From NCBI GenBank assembly GCA_022570795.1, contig JAKUDP010000007.1, positions 124,001-188,000 of the forward strand: DNA of 64,000 nt, in the 5' to 3' direction. This document shows, one piece after another, positions 1 to 12,100 of this stretch. Numbering within the stretch: the first letter of the stretch is position 1; each line of letters opens with the position of its first letter. The notes below the pieces were generated by a model that saw only the letters and a list, made by a program, of their open reading frames with translations, made no database searches and was not told the origin of the DNA. Source of the DNA: Sphaerulina vaccinii. Taxonomy: Eukaryota; Ascomycota; Dothideomycetes; Mycosphaerellales; Mycosphaerellaceae. Made by a program: the position numbers and the translations under genes.

Positions 1-559
1 ACTCCACCACCGAGACAGACTGCCTTCTAACATTCGCAGGTCGACCTTTGACCGAGAGAACGCAGTATACTGGAGAATGAATCAGGATCGCTTCTGCTTT
101 GGTCCTTGGAGAACACTCACCTCTGGCATACCCACTCTCCTCGTTGACATCCGCACTAACGTTCACGACATCGATCTGATATTCCGGATTGGCCTGTGCG
201 ATCGCTTTAAAGTCCTCCTCAGTCTCCTCATAGGTCTCGTTCTTGGGAAGCTCATCGATATCGCCTCTGTATGTTGGTGCGACCAATTTCTTCGTCGCTA
301 CATATGAGCGATTGTTGATGGAGAGAATGACAGATCTGCTAAGCTTCTCGAGCTCTTTTGCAGAATCTGATTGCTGCGATCCCTTCTCGGCGGCCTGCGC
401 AGGCTTATATGTCGGAATATCTTGAGCTTTAGCGGGTTGGGAAAGACCTTTGTACCCTGGCATGAGTAAGTCCATCGACGAGGTCATCGTCGCATGCCAG
501 GGACCACGCTCTGTCTGGATCCGAGAATGGACGGGCTTTGCTAACGCAGGACCATGATT
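1..559 (-). CDS. Partial NTF2/SnoaL-like protein (left-edge fragment)
   Basis: The minus strand carries an open frame from 559 to 121. It is followed by a GTGAGT donor at 120, a likely intron (27-120), and a few more codons running off the window edge. The part after the methionine at 487 contains an alpha-helical stretch around SINNRSYVATKKLVAPTYRG and then an EDFKAIAQANPEYQIDVVNVSA segment type. This resembles the helix-plus-strand start of small NTF2-like (SnoaL) proteins by eye only. The frame stays open upstream of 487 to a TTTCTTTAG that could be an acceptor, so a 5' exon may exist; 487 is the first in-frame ATG. The 3' part lies outside the window. The family guess is weak; the coding status is moderately supported by codon-like composition. 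Confidence 0.4.
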
Positions 560-1701
560 CTAAAGAAAGCTGAAGAGAGCTGAAGTCACACGAGTCGAAG
601 CACACCGGCGCAGTCTCGAAGCTGGTTCTGCAGGTACATGGTCACAAGTTTCGACGATTTTGATCAATCCTTGGACGCCACAAACGTGGTGGCTTCCATG
701 CCAATGTTGATCATACCGAAACAGGTCTTGCGAAACGAGGCCTCTCAATTCAGGCAGGTACCAGGCACACAACATCACATCACTTGCTGAGGAGCAACAA
801 GCACTACGACGGATGCAATGCATGGAATGTTCCATCGCCTGTCGTCATTCCGGTGTGAAAATAAGATCGGGCTACTGCTCGCCGACTGCTCAATACTCTC
901 GCTCAGCAACGATCGGCTTCCTCGTACTTAAGCTGGACAAGTCTACTTACCAGAGGACATGTTCACGAGCGGTATTAAACTCCCGAGCCGACTCACACCT
1001 TACAGAAAGCCTGGCTTGCTCGCACAGTATCTTGCTGGCATTGATCCACGAAAGAACATGTGCACACTACCATAATCTTGGCACCGATCGCAGCAAAGAG
1101 CACTAGATCTCGACTTTGAGTGAGCCAAGAATCTTAATGTGTCACAGGCTGAAGGTAGACATCAGCCTACCGCCTTGCGAACATGGTCACCCCATGTACA
1201 ACGAGATCTGCTGCGGCGATCAAATGGCGTACAGTCAGCACAAACCACGTGGAAGCAACGGGTTCGCGACTGCATACCGGCGTCACTCGATGCAGAGACA
1301 TACCCATATAGTCAGGTCGAAATCTGACTATGCCTTAATAAATGCATGCACAGTGTTGAGTGCCCTACGTGGGACAGGCTTATCCTTCTTATCCTCCTAA
1401 ACGGTCGCGATGCTAGGGCTTGTGCTGACTGATCGCAGTGTGCGTATTCGCTAGCGCGATCCTCCCGTGAGTATGCGCCTCGCTCATGCAAATCAATGCC
1501 AGGCATACAGGAATCATATATGGATAGCCCTCAGGACCATTTCACGCTACCAATGCATCCTTCACGACGATTTGAGAAATGGGGTGACCATATCGCGATG
1601 CATGGATCGGTAATCAGGAAGATACATATAAGACTCGAGTGGCTCTCCTTGTGCATAGTTGTACAGAGCGTATACTTGTCTTCGACTTAATTTAATAGAT
1701 C
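560..1701. other. Intergenic region, no gene recognised
   Basis: Short open frames occur on both strands but none shows splice-consistent continuation or a recognisable motif. A minus-strand stretch near 600-740 reads as a plausible peptide but carries an internal TGA. A TATA-like ATACATATAAG at about 1622 precedes the GMC oxidoreductase gene by some 80 bases. Confidence 0.4.
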
Positions 1702-3722
1702 ATGATGCTGTCCACAGCTGCGACACTGATAGCTATATGTACATTGTCTTCAGCTCGACTTCTACAAAATTCACTGCCGTCCGGCTCATCCTTTGGAATC
1801 GCTGGCCAGAATGCTTCATTCGACTATGTTATTGTTGGAGGAGGTACAGCGGGCAACACGTTAGCATATCGTCTTGCAGCAGATGGACGCTTCTCGGTTG
1901 CTGTGGTTGAGCCTGGCAGCTTTTAGTGAGTTATATCCTCATCCTCGTCAGACGGCTTTCTTACAACGACCACAGTGAGCTCGACAACGGTAATCACTCT
2001 ATAGTCCCAGGCTATGCTCTCATACCAGCGCCCTCGGTCGATTGGGGCTTCGAGACCACGCCACAGACGACTCTTGGTGTAAAGGTCCAGCCATATCTAC
2101 GTGGCCGATGTCTCGGAGGCTCTTCCGCACGCAACATCATGGTATACCAGCGGCCAACAATCGGAACTATGCAGAAGTGGGCAGATGAAGTAGGCGACCG
2201 AAGCTGGACATGGGATGAGACCTTCAAGTACTACCGGCGAAGCAGTACATTTACCGATTCCGTCTTGTACCCACGCACGATCGACTCCGGTCCGGCTTGG
2301 GAGGCAAGCGCGTATGATAATGGCCCACTACAAGTCAGCTTCGCCAACTATTCTTCGCCGATCACACCATCGATACTCTCCGCTTACAATGAAGCTGGTG
2401 ATCCTGTGGCGAAGACAGGATTCTCGAGCGGCAGCTTGTTAGGCCACAACTATATGCCAACCACGATTGAGCCTACCAAGCAGGAACGGAGCTCATCGCA
2501 GACCTCTTATCTGAATCTGGCACTCCAACACACGCAATTGACAGTCTACACACGTTCGTTTGTGAAGAAGATAATGTTCGATGCGAACAAGACTGCAACC
2601 GGTGTCGAGGTCGAGTCGAGTGGCACGCCATTCTTCTTGAGCGCCAAGAAGGAAGTGATTCTGTCCGCAGGGGCTTTCCAATCGCCACAACTTCTCATGG
2701 TAAGCACATGGCGAATTCAGATCGTGTGCGAATGCATCGTAGTAATGTTTATCGACAGGTATCTGGCATTGGCCCAGCACGCGAACTCGAAGCTTTGTCA
2801 ATTCCCGTTATCAAGGACGCTCCGGGCGTTGGACAGAATCTGCAAGATAATCCTCTATTTGGCATCTCTTTCGCTGTCAACAAGGAAACGAACTCGGTGT
2901 ATCAGAACGATCCCACTCGGATGGCCGAAGCAATCGCCGACTACAATGAGCAACACAAAGGCTATTTGACATCGGCGGTTGATGCTATCTCTTTCGAGAA
3001 GCTGAGAGACATGCCTTCGTTGAACATCTCCGAGCAGGCTCAGAGGGATCTGTTCTCGATACCAGATGACTGGCCCGATGTTCAGATCATTGGAGTGAGT
3101 GCTCCACTTAGATCATAATAAGCAGATACTGACACCACCAGTTCGCACAATATTTAGGAACGACCTTGGCTACTCCTGCGCCCGACAAGAATAACTACGC
3201 CTCATTTCTAGGTAGTGTGATCGCACCTTTGTCACGAGGAATAGTCTCGATCAACAGCTCCGACATGGCCAACCCTCCTATCATCGATCCACAATGGCTT
3301 ACACACACCACGGACCAAGAAGTAGCTGTTGCAACAATGCGACGAGCAAGACAACTGCTCGACACAGACGCAATGCGACAGGTCGCCCCCACTGGAGAAG
3401 CCTTTCCTGGCGCCAACGTCACTTCTTACGAAGACTTGCTTGCAATTGTCAGAGGACAGACTGGAACATTCTATCACGCTTCTTGCACTTGTAAGATGGG
3501 CAAAGAGGATGACGAGATGGCTGTCGTGGATTCGAAGGCAAGAGTTTATGGAGTCAGCAATCTTCGGGTTGTGGATGCTTCTGCGTTTCCATTTCTACTA
3601 CCAGGACAGCCACAAGCGACGGTATGAGGTTCTCGATGCCTTCGGTGTTACAGTGCTGACCAGTTTCGCAGGTGTACATGTTCGCTGAAAAGATCGCGGA
3701 TGATATTCTGTGTGCAGCATAG
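1702..3722 (+). CDS. Secreted GMC oxidoreductase, five exons, second catalytic His replaced by Gln
   Basis: Exons 1702-1925, 1976-2699, 2759-3094, 3142-3621 and 3672-3722 join in frame to a 604-residue protein, the normal size for FAD-dependent glucose-methanol-choline oxidoreductases. Residues 1-19 form a signal peptide. The Rossmann ADP-binding motif is VIVGGGTAG (GGGTAG at 46-51). The GMC signature GRCLGGSSARN follows, then a second signature around AGAFQSPQLLMVSGIGP, which is restored only by removing the 2700-2758 intron. Near the C-terminus the motif FYHASCTCKMG supplies the first catalytic His (540). The position equivalent to the second His of glucose oxidase, 44 residues later, is Gln584 in PGQPQATV. 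The family oxidises alcohols or sugars outside the cell, often making H2O2; the substrate here cannot be told. The Gln may alter or abolish oxidase activity. Confidence 0.9.
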
Positions 3723-4311
3723 ACTGGCGATGGAAGAACACCTTTTCCGAGCTCAGCTAACAGTAGTAGAGATTAACTTCACTCTTCCAGAACCAAGCAT
3801 ATATATTTAAGTCATCGCCAAAGACCCCTCGAGCATTGTTCTCTACGCACGTGGACGCGGATACTCCACTATGCCGAGCTCGAGCAATTTGCGCCAGCCT
3901 CGTGCCTGCATTAGGCGAATCGGCAATTTCATGGCAGACCCACCACATACCCTAGAAGTCTTATGCTAAGCATTATAGTGCGGCGCGCTAGTATGGCGGA
4001 GGCCAGGGTTCATGGAAGTTGGGCAGGAACTGTTCACATGGGTTTGTGGTTGGCAAAAACGAGACTGTTGGGAAGTGAATTGAGGTGTTTGCAAGCTGAG
4101 AATGGCGTCGTCATTTGCCAGGACAAGAACATGACAGGATTCTGAGCAGTCGGTAATGTAGGACATCTGCCGTCCTGTGTATAAGCTCATGATGATTGCT
4201 GAAGAAGTCGTCTCTTCGTTTAGACCTGGGTGTTTTGTATTACAGTTCGGCAAGAGCTGCCACTCCATCTCCTTTTTCGCCATTCTGGCAGCGCATATCC
4301 AAGCACAACTC
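3723..4311. other. Intergenic region between convergent genes
   Basis: This holds the 3' ends of the GMC oxidoreductase and CFEM-receptor genes. A long minus-strand frame here (to 3966) is a shadow overlapping the receptor's last exon. No separate gene is seen. Confidence 0.5.
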
Positions 4312-6004
4312 TTATGCCGGCGAGTGAGGATAATGTCTCTTCTCACCATCCCACTCCTGCCAAGCAGACTCCGGCGGTGACACAGGCCTCGAAAAGTCCC
4401 CATGACCACGAGGAGAAGTCGGTCTCGAGAAGTTCCGTCCAGGTCCACAGCCTCCAGGATCCGGTCTCGAGAAGTTCCTCTCATGGTTGAAGTGCACTGC
4501 TCCGACTTGCGCATGGATTGTCTCATGGACTTTGTTCGTGCTAACGTTCTGTAAAGGAATGAAGTGGTCATCATCGCTGTGCCTAGGGCGGACGAAGACC
4601 TCAACACCATCTTTGTCAAGTCCACTACCCACAGCCGTACGTCCAGAGAGACCAGACTTTGCCGTCCCACCAAGCCCGCTAGGATCGTGTGTAGATTGTC
4701 CCATTGCCCTAGGAAAAGCGCGTCTGATCAAGTTCCGTATACCTGGCATACATGCACACACCAGTGCAGTGTCGACTTCGATAACAGTCCAGTATCCGAT
4801 CTGCTTGTAATCGTAAGAGATGTTCTTGGAGTCGCCAAACTTGACCAGTAATCGTAGTCGCAGGATTGAAACAAACGTGACGAAGAATCCGACGCCAAAC
4901 ATGAGCATTACGAGGAATTTCTTCCGAGGGTTGAGATTCATGTCCCAGAGCATTGGCATTGGGAGGATGACGACGATGATATCGAGGAAGATGTTGAGAC
5001 CTGCGGAAGCCCAGGATTGGGCGTTGACGTTGTTGCATTGGCCGGGTCGGGTTTGATCCCAGTTCAGCCAGGCCTACAGCAACAGTGTAAGTAGGCGTGG
5101 AAGCACGTAGTCATGAGCTTGCACTTACATTCTCAACAGGATTGCATTGAAAGATGGTTATCAGGATGAATGTGATAGCGTATGCCACATTTAGTCCTAT
5201 GGCTCCGTAGACCAACCACTTGAAGTATTTGTTGGTGAAAATCTTGAGGTAAGTGCACAGGATCGCGATCTTAATGATAGGTAGTGCAGTCAAATACAGG
5301 ACTTCGTCAATGTAGTACATCTGTCTAGAAGGTCAGTGAAGTATTACACGTGAGATCGCAAGGTACTTGCTTACCTTCAGTGCCTGCGTGATGTTATCAG
5401 GCGACAGTGTCCATATGTCTCTGCCAATACCAAGTCCCGTCAAGACATTAGAAAGCACCGTGATCGGAATAAGCAGAATGAAAGCAATCGTAATCGTAAG
5501 ATCGTCCCACCAAAGATCATTATCAATCCTCGCACCTGTCTGGCAAGGAAAGTATATCTTCGATGCGAGCCTCATGAGGTATGCCACTACCACAATAGAT
5601 CCTCCGATCAAGCTGGCGACCGAAATGGTAGGTGCTTCGTGTGTAGGTCGCTCGCACAAGGTTTCTGTGAGATTCTTCGCGCTCAATTGCTCGCGAAGAG
5701 TGCAGGTCATCGTGGCACATTCTTCGATGCCTGCTGTGGCTGTAGTGTTTGCACAGCTCGCTGCGAGGTCGATGTTGCCGGCAGTGATGCCTGAAGCTGC
5801 GACCACTTCTAGGAGACATGTTTGCTGATGAGATGTGTTAGCATCATACACACTGCTTGGAAGATGTGGACTACTTACTGCACATTTCGGCATAAGTGCC
5901 AAAAGCTCTAGAGCCCGAGTAAGTTTCGCTTGTGCGCCTTCAGTTGCATTCTGACAGGCACATAACGCCACCCAGAAGACCAGCCAATTCCACAGAAGCC
6001 TCAT
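4312..6004 (-). CDS. CFEM-domain seven-helix membrane protein (Pth11-like/rhodopsin-like fold)
   Basis: Exons on the minus strand are 6004-5879, 5824-5375, 5320-5129 and 5073-4312, giving 509 residues. A signal peptide (MRLLWNWLVFWVALCAC) is followed by a short Cys-rich extracellular CFEM-type region (LMPKC, QTCLLEVV, AASCAN, EECATMTC, TLCERP). About seven hydrophobic segments follow, including IGGSIVVVAYLM, LTITIAFILLIPITVL, DEVLYLTALPIIKIAIL, LNIFLDIIVVILPMPML and FLVMLMFGVGFFVTFVSIL. The DEVLYLTALPIIKIAILCTYLKIF helix and the LPMPML motif are typical of the fungal integral membrane family that includes Magnaporthe PTH11. The cytoplasmic tail repeats NFSRP/DFSRPVSP. The family senses surface or host cues, but the ligand is unknown. 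Only six of the usual eight CFEM cysteines are present. The start is the first ATG and gives the signal peptide. Confidence 0.85.
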
Positions 6005-6673
6005 GCTTAGGGCTGAACAATCGAGAAGGAACGCAAAGGAATGAAATGAAGAACGAAATCGTGTCAGTAGTACATGCAGAAGAAGAGGATTCGTCAAGGG
6101 AGTGTCGTGGCGCGAACAGGCCGTGTATGTGATGTGCAATGGGTGTGATTCCAGCAAAGCGGAGACAGTTCCCAGCTGCGAGGATGGTGTCGAACACCTA
6201 CCAGAGAGTTTCCAGCCGAGTCGCCAACTCGGAGACGCTACATTATGTTGACCGCGACAGTTCTTGATTGCTATGCAATGTGGATGTTGTCACAGGCAGA
6301 GCTCCGCGCAGTAGTTCAGTGCTGAAGTGAAACATTTGCCATTCTGATGCAGTTGCTGTCGATCCGCGCTATGGTCTGGTATGGAGCGGTGCACGAGGAG
6401 ACTCCCGTGTGCCGGGATCATGGGTGAAGAGTAGTCGTAGCGCGTGGGCCCGGGACGCTAGTCCTCTTGGAAGCGTATGTACCGACTATTTCCCATACAA
6501 GCGAGGATATGCCAAGTGAGACATCATAGCCCGGAATTGGTATAGCACGAGCACTTGATCATCTAGTGAGATGAGTGTATATGTGCTCGGCTCGGCAGGT
6601 ACAAGCGTGTCTTGAAGATAGGAAGACGCCAGTTGAATTCGTCCTCTTGGTCATCGTTGTTGGTGTAGAGAAA
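6005..6673. other. Divergent intergenic/promoter region
   Basis: This lies between the divergently transcribed CFEM receptor and peroxygenase genes and presumably holds both promoters. No gene is seen and no specific operator could be identified. Confidence 0.5.
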
Positions 6674-8032
6674 ATGCACATCCATTTACTTGCGGCGTCC
6701 GCTGGCCTTTTTGTCCAAAGTGCTTTCGCGTTCTCGAATCTGCATCATGCGGCAGGACATGTACACTCTGGCCATGTCGAGAAGCGACTTCTCGATCTTT
6801 CATCGTTAGTCGACTCACTCGATTTGCCTCTCGGCTCGAATGGCGGAGCAGTGCGAGTGACTGGAGATCACGAATGGAGGGCACCAGTTGAGGGAGACCA
6901 GAGAGGACCATGCGTGCGTTGAACCAGCATTTCGAGTTGATTATGGCTGACACTGGCAGGACAGCCCGGATTGAATGCGCTTGCAAATCACGGATACATT
7001 GCAAGAGACGGAATCGCAACACTGCTCGGAGTAGTGCCTGCCATGAATCAGGTCTACGGCATGAGCTTGGAGCTGGCTCTACTGCTGGCAGTTATGGGCA
7101 CCGTCTGGTGCGGCAATCCTGTGTCGCTCAGCCCATCGTTCTCGATCGGCGGTCCTGATCCAGCTGTGCAAAACCTGCTCGGAAATGCTCTGGGGCTGTT
7201 GGGTGAGCCTCGTGGTATCGACCATTCGCACAACCTCATCGAAGCCGACTCTTCGCCCACGCGGGATGATATTTATGTGACCGGCAATCCTGTCACCATG
7301 AATCTGACCAACTTCGAGACTCTGTACGACATGATACCGGAGGGCTCCAGCGACTTCTTCACGCTGGACGTGATGGCCGACTTCGCCATGATCCGATTCA
7401 ACCAATCGATTGCAACCAATCCGTACTTTTACTATGGTCCTGTTAGCGGGACGATTGCTCGAAACACTGGATACTGCTTCATCGGCAACTTCTTCGCCAA
7501 CTATACCACCGGCCAACCACAGCTTACCCACGACATCCTGAAGAGCTTCTTCGCCGTGAGTGGAGATCGTGACAACTTCACATACACGCCAGGCCACGAG
7601 CGCATACCAGAGAATTGGATCGGAAGACAACAAGAGTACGGCCTCGTGAATCTCAACCTCGACATCGTAGGATTCATTTTACGCTACCCAGTCTTCGCCA
7701 GTGTCGGCGGGAACCTCGGCAAGGTGAACTCGTTCTCTGGTGTCAACTTGGCTGATCCTGTGGACGGAGTGCTTGGAGTGACGAATCTGCTGCAAGGAAA
7801 CAATCTGCTCTGCTTTGCTTTGGAGCTCGTCAACTTTGCTGCACCAAACTATCTGAACAGCCTTGTGACTACGCTGGTTGAGCCGCTGAAGATGCTGACG
7901 CAAGCCATTGCCGCGCCGCTTCTGAACATGAGCTGTCCTCAGCTTGATGAGATCACGCGTGATGGAGTGCCGCTGTGGGAGTCGCTGGGCGCCGAGTTTC
8001 CGGGAGCGAACAAGAGTGGTATTGCGTTGTGA
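6674..8032 (+). CDS. Secreted heme-thiolate peroxidase/peroxygenase (chloroperoxidase family)
   Basis: Exons 6674-6913 and 6965-8032 give 435 residues. The start at 6674 opens a signal peptide (MHIHLLAASAGLFVQSAFAF). The 51-bp intron falls exactly between Cys80 and the following Pro of the heme-ligand motif, so splicing creates RGPCPGLNALANHGYIARDG, the PCP signature in which Cys is the axial heme ligand. Downstream is the HNLIEADSSPTRDD block. It matches the E-x-D metal/acid-base segment (EHD or EGD in other members, EAD here). Then comes the RFNQSIATNPYFYYGPVSG block shared with stcC-like Peroxidase_2 proteins. Such enzymes halogenate, peroxidise or oxygenate substrates with H2O2. Neighbouring GMC-type oxidases are possible peroxide sources, but that is inference. 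N-glycosylation sites (NYT, NLT, NMS) fit secretion. Confidence 0.9.
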
Positions 8033-8138
8033 TAATGGAAAATGGAGGTGATGTCGTGAGGAGGTGGTCAGACGCGGCCGCATTGGGGATATGTACAACC
8101 ACGACTTATTTGCTTAAGTAATATATAGGGAGGCCCAG

Positions 8139-8159
8139 AGTGGCCATGCGCCAAAAGTC
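8139..8159 (+). repeat. Left terminal inverted repeat, 21 bp
   Basis: AGTGGCCATGCGCCAAAAGTC is identical to the reverse complement of 16069-16089. It is intact and unmutated, unlike the DNA between the two copies. Confidence 0.75.
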
Positions 8160-8519
8160 AGCTTCGCAATCCGACTCAGAATGTGTCTCGAATCTGGCTA
8201 TTTGCGACGACATAGACTTCCGCGTTATACGTTGCGCAATATGAACTTCCTAGGTGTTTGCGTAAGGTACTGTTCTATTGGACTACGTACTAGTTTTGTC
8301 GTAAGTATAGACGAGAAGTGCGATATTGTCGTCGATACGAAGTCCATTTTTTGCTTATCCTAGGACTTTATTCTAGGGCAAATTTAAGGCACCGATTGTA
8401 GAAATAAGGTATAAATATTTTATAGCCTTATAACTAGCTAATTAGTAGGCCGATTACTAAGCTTTATAGTTCGATAGGTAGCTATACTCTACTACTATCT
8501 ACTAAAGTAGTATATATAT

Positions 8520-8743
8520 TATAAGAGTATAGGTATATAGTAATATATAGAGCGCTAGTTAATAAGAGTATTAGTTATATAAACTAATTCTTACCTCTAT
8601 AAAGGATATAGGAGCTCTTAGAGTTATAGAGCAACTATATACTATATATACTCTACTCTTAGAACCGAGAATATAGAATTGCCTAGTAATCTAGATTCTC
8701 TTTTTAGAGTTAAGATACTATATTCTTAGACCTAGCTTTTATA
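8520..8743 (-). repeat. Gypsy LTR (3' LTR by coding orientation)
   Basis: These 224 bp match 15365-15588 along their length; the mismatches I compared are mostly transitions. The ends read TATAAGAG and CTTTTATA, consistent with original TGTAAGAG and CTCTTACA ends after TG to TA and CA to TA changes. Confidence 0.85.
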
Positions 8744-9077
8744 ATTATCTCCTTCCTCTAAGAAGCTACTTTTAGTAATATTCTAGTAAGAAATATATAT
8801 ACTTCTTATAGTAGTATATTATATAATATACTTATTACTATCTATATATATTATATATAAGAATTCTATAATATTCTATATAATTTATATTATTAGCTTT
8901 AGTTTTAGTATTCTTAGTATTAGCCTAATCTCTATAACTTTAGCTTTACTTTATAATAATAGTAAAAGGTTGCTATATAACTTATATATAATATATAATT
9001 GCTACTTACTAGTTGCTACTACCTAGCGACTATAATAAATATATATTTAGAACTTTTTTTTAGTTTCTTTTCTTTTT

Positions 9078-9101
9078 TATATATATATATATATATAATC
9101 G
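9078..9101. repeat. (TA)n microsatellite inside the Gypsy
   Basis: A run of alternating T and A follows a T-rich tract within the degraded 3' part of the Gypsy element. Confidence 0.6.
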
Positions 9102-12100
9102 GCCTTTTACTACTTATAGTAGTACTATCTCTTATATATTAGTACTTGCTATATATATACTATATACTTGTTCTACAAGTATAATAGCTACTTGCTACGC
9201 TTGCGCTATACTTAACTACCTACTTTATACTTCTAAAAATTTTACTTTTTTTTTTAAGTAGAATATTTCGGTATACTTTTACTACCTTCTATATATAATA
9301 GACTATATATATACTTAGTAAACTCGAGTCTACTATAAGTTGCCTACTAACTAAATATATATTATAGCTACTATAGAGGCCTATAATAGTATAATAAAGG
9401 TTAGTAAGGTAAGAAAGTATACTTACTACTTTTATAGCTACTATACCTATATCTATATTAAGAATACTAACCTATATTAGTAGGCGCGCTAGGTACTCTT
9501 CTACTATACTAAGCTTAATTGCCTTATACTAGGTATATACTAGAATTAGATTAAGTACTATCTTATCTACCTCCTTCTTTTTATTAATAAGACTAAGTAC
9601 CTTATCTAGGCTAATAGTAGCAAATTACTTAGAGAGTTTAAGACGCCTAAGAAGAGTATATCTACTATATAGGTAGGTTATAGTAATAGTATAGCTACTA
9701 GCAAATTCCTCTTAGACTAGACTATAGCTAACTTTACCTAAGCTTAATTCGAGCTCTTTTTCGAGATATAATATACTTCTATACTTCTACTCTAGTATAA
9801 TATATATATATTATATCTAATACTAATAGTTCTTATAGGCCTAGTATATAAATAGTATTACTACTTCTACTTTCGAAACTACTCTCGCTACTACCTATCT
9901 AGATAGTAGTAATTAGAAGGAGAGTAGCCTCTCTAATATCGAAGAGAAGAAGGAGATAGAGAAAGAAGAAAAGAAAAGAAAAGTAGAAGAGGTAGTAGAA
10001 GGAAAGGATTATAAGATAGGCAAGGTAGATAAGGCTAATAATAGTAATACTATCGAGTAGCCTACTCGCTACCTATACTCTATAAGGAGAGGCTCTAGGT
10101 AGATATAAAGTTACCTAGAGTTATACTTTAATAATATAATTTAGTAGGGGAGGGAGGCTCTAATTAGGTATAAAGTCGATTATTCTTAGACCTATATAGT
10201 AGCCTTATATAAGCTTATTATACTCTCTACTTATACTACTAACTACCTTTGCTATAGGCGAGTAGTAAATAGAAATATATTTCTATAAACTTAAATATAC
10301 CTTTTCTATCTAGTATCTACTAACTCTATAGCTTTAGATTATTTCTACTTCTTTTTTATAGTATAGCTACTTGCTGCCTATAACTCGAACTTATTAAGTG
10401 CTATATATTCTCTAATATACTTTTTAGGTTTCTACTAGTTATATTTCTTAGGCTATTCTTACTACTTTACTAGGTAGTATCGGACTTTCTTTTAGACTTA
10501 AGTATTAAGAATCTTCTCGACCTTATATATACTCTCTTTGTCTATAAGTAGTAGGCTCTCTACCTACGACTCGCTATCTTTCTAAGGCTTAAGAAAAGAT
10601 ATATAAAAAATATTATAGATATATAAGTTAGATAGTAAAGCTAGGTAATATACCTACTTTCTAACTATATTAATAACTTTAAATAGTCTAGCAAACTTGT
10701 TTATAAGCTTCTTCGAAGGCACCTTTAGCCTTAAGTTCTTAGTAGAGAGTAAGACTTACTATTCGACGTTATACTATATTAGAGTATACTTTGTATTAAA
10801 ATACTTTACTTATACTTTACCTACTTCTTGCTATTACTATATTAGCTTTTCGTAGCTTTGCTTTAGTCTTCGAGCTATATTAGTTACTACTAGTACCTCC
10901 CTTTTAGGAAGCGCGCCCCGAGCTTCTCTCGTATATACTACTAGCTCTAGATTAAATCTATAAAGCTCTATAAATAGAGATTTTTTAGAAAGCAAATAAG
11001 TACTATTATTATAAGTAAACTTAGCCTATACTAATAGCTCTACCTAGTCGTTCTACTACTTACTATAGTAGATATATAGGTACGTCTTAAGCGTTTAGTT
11101 CGCATACTTAGTCTAACTATTAGTCTAAGAATAGAAGGCTATACTTAGCCTACGCTTTACCTATACTTTATAGTAGAAGTCCGACTAGAACTAGCTAGTA
11201 AAGACCGAACTTCTATTACTTACAATTCCGAATAGTATACTATAGTAACGAACTACTTCCCTATATAGGATATTAACAAGGTCGATACTTATATATTTCT
11301 TAGTAGTAGGTACGAAGATATATATTTTAGTATAGTAGTCGACAATTATAAGGATTGTATTATATATATAGCTATCTCGCTTGCTTAGAGGAAGGTCTAT
11401 AATAAAGTCCTAGGTCAATTCTTGGAATAGCCTATCTAGTAGTAGTAGCATAGTTAGCTCGCTATATAGATAATAGCAATACGCTTTGGCTATCTAGTAA
11501 CAACTATAGATCTCGATATAACTAGTAATATCTTTACTTATATATAGCTACTAGTACTTCCGATATACGAGGGTAATAGTCTTATTTTTGCCGAAGTAGC
11601 TAGTAAAAGGGTTGTTATAGTATATATATATTACCTAAGTATATAATATATAGTCTTTTAGTATATATAGAGCTTCTTCGAACTATAAGTTCCTATCTTT
11701 AGTAACAAGTATATTGCCTATGCTACTATTGCTTATAGCCTTATTATAGGCCTCTCGAGCCGAAGGCTCTAACTAGACAAGTAACTTTGTCCAATCTAGC
11801 ACTAAGTTAGAAATATTAGTTATATATAGCTACTTTTAAGCTACAATTGCGGCTATAACGCGAGCTAGTAGCAATATACCTATATACTTCTCTACTAGCT
11901 ATTAGTAAATAAGCCTTTATAAAGTAGGTACTACTTATTCTACTAGTATTTCTAAGTAGGTAGAAAGAGATCTTATACTATAGATAAAGCCTCTATAGAA
12001 TATTTGCTCTTTGCCGAGCATAGTATATATAGTATAAATATAATATATACTTAGATTACTTATATTTTATATACTAGGCAAGTATATAAGTATATTCTAT

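Noticed and set aside
2012..2227. Minus-strand open frame over the GMC oxidoreductase
   Set aside because: It is a shadow of a well-supported coding exon in another frame with no motif of its own.
3966..4673. 235-codon minus-strand frame
   Set aside because: It overlaps the last receptor exon in another phase; the receptor frame has membrane helices, splice sites and a better composition.
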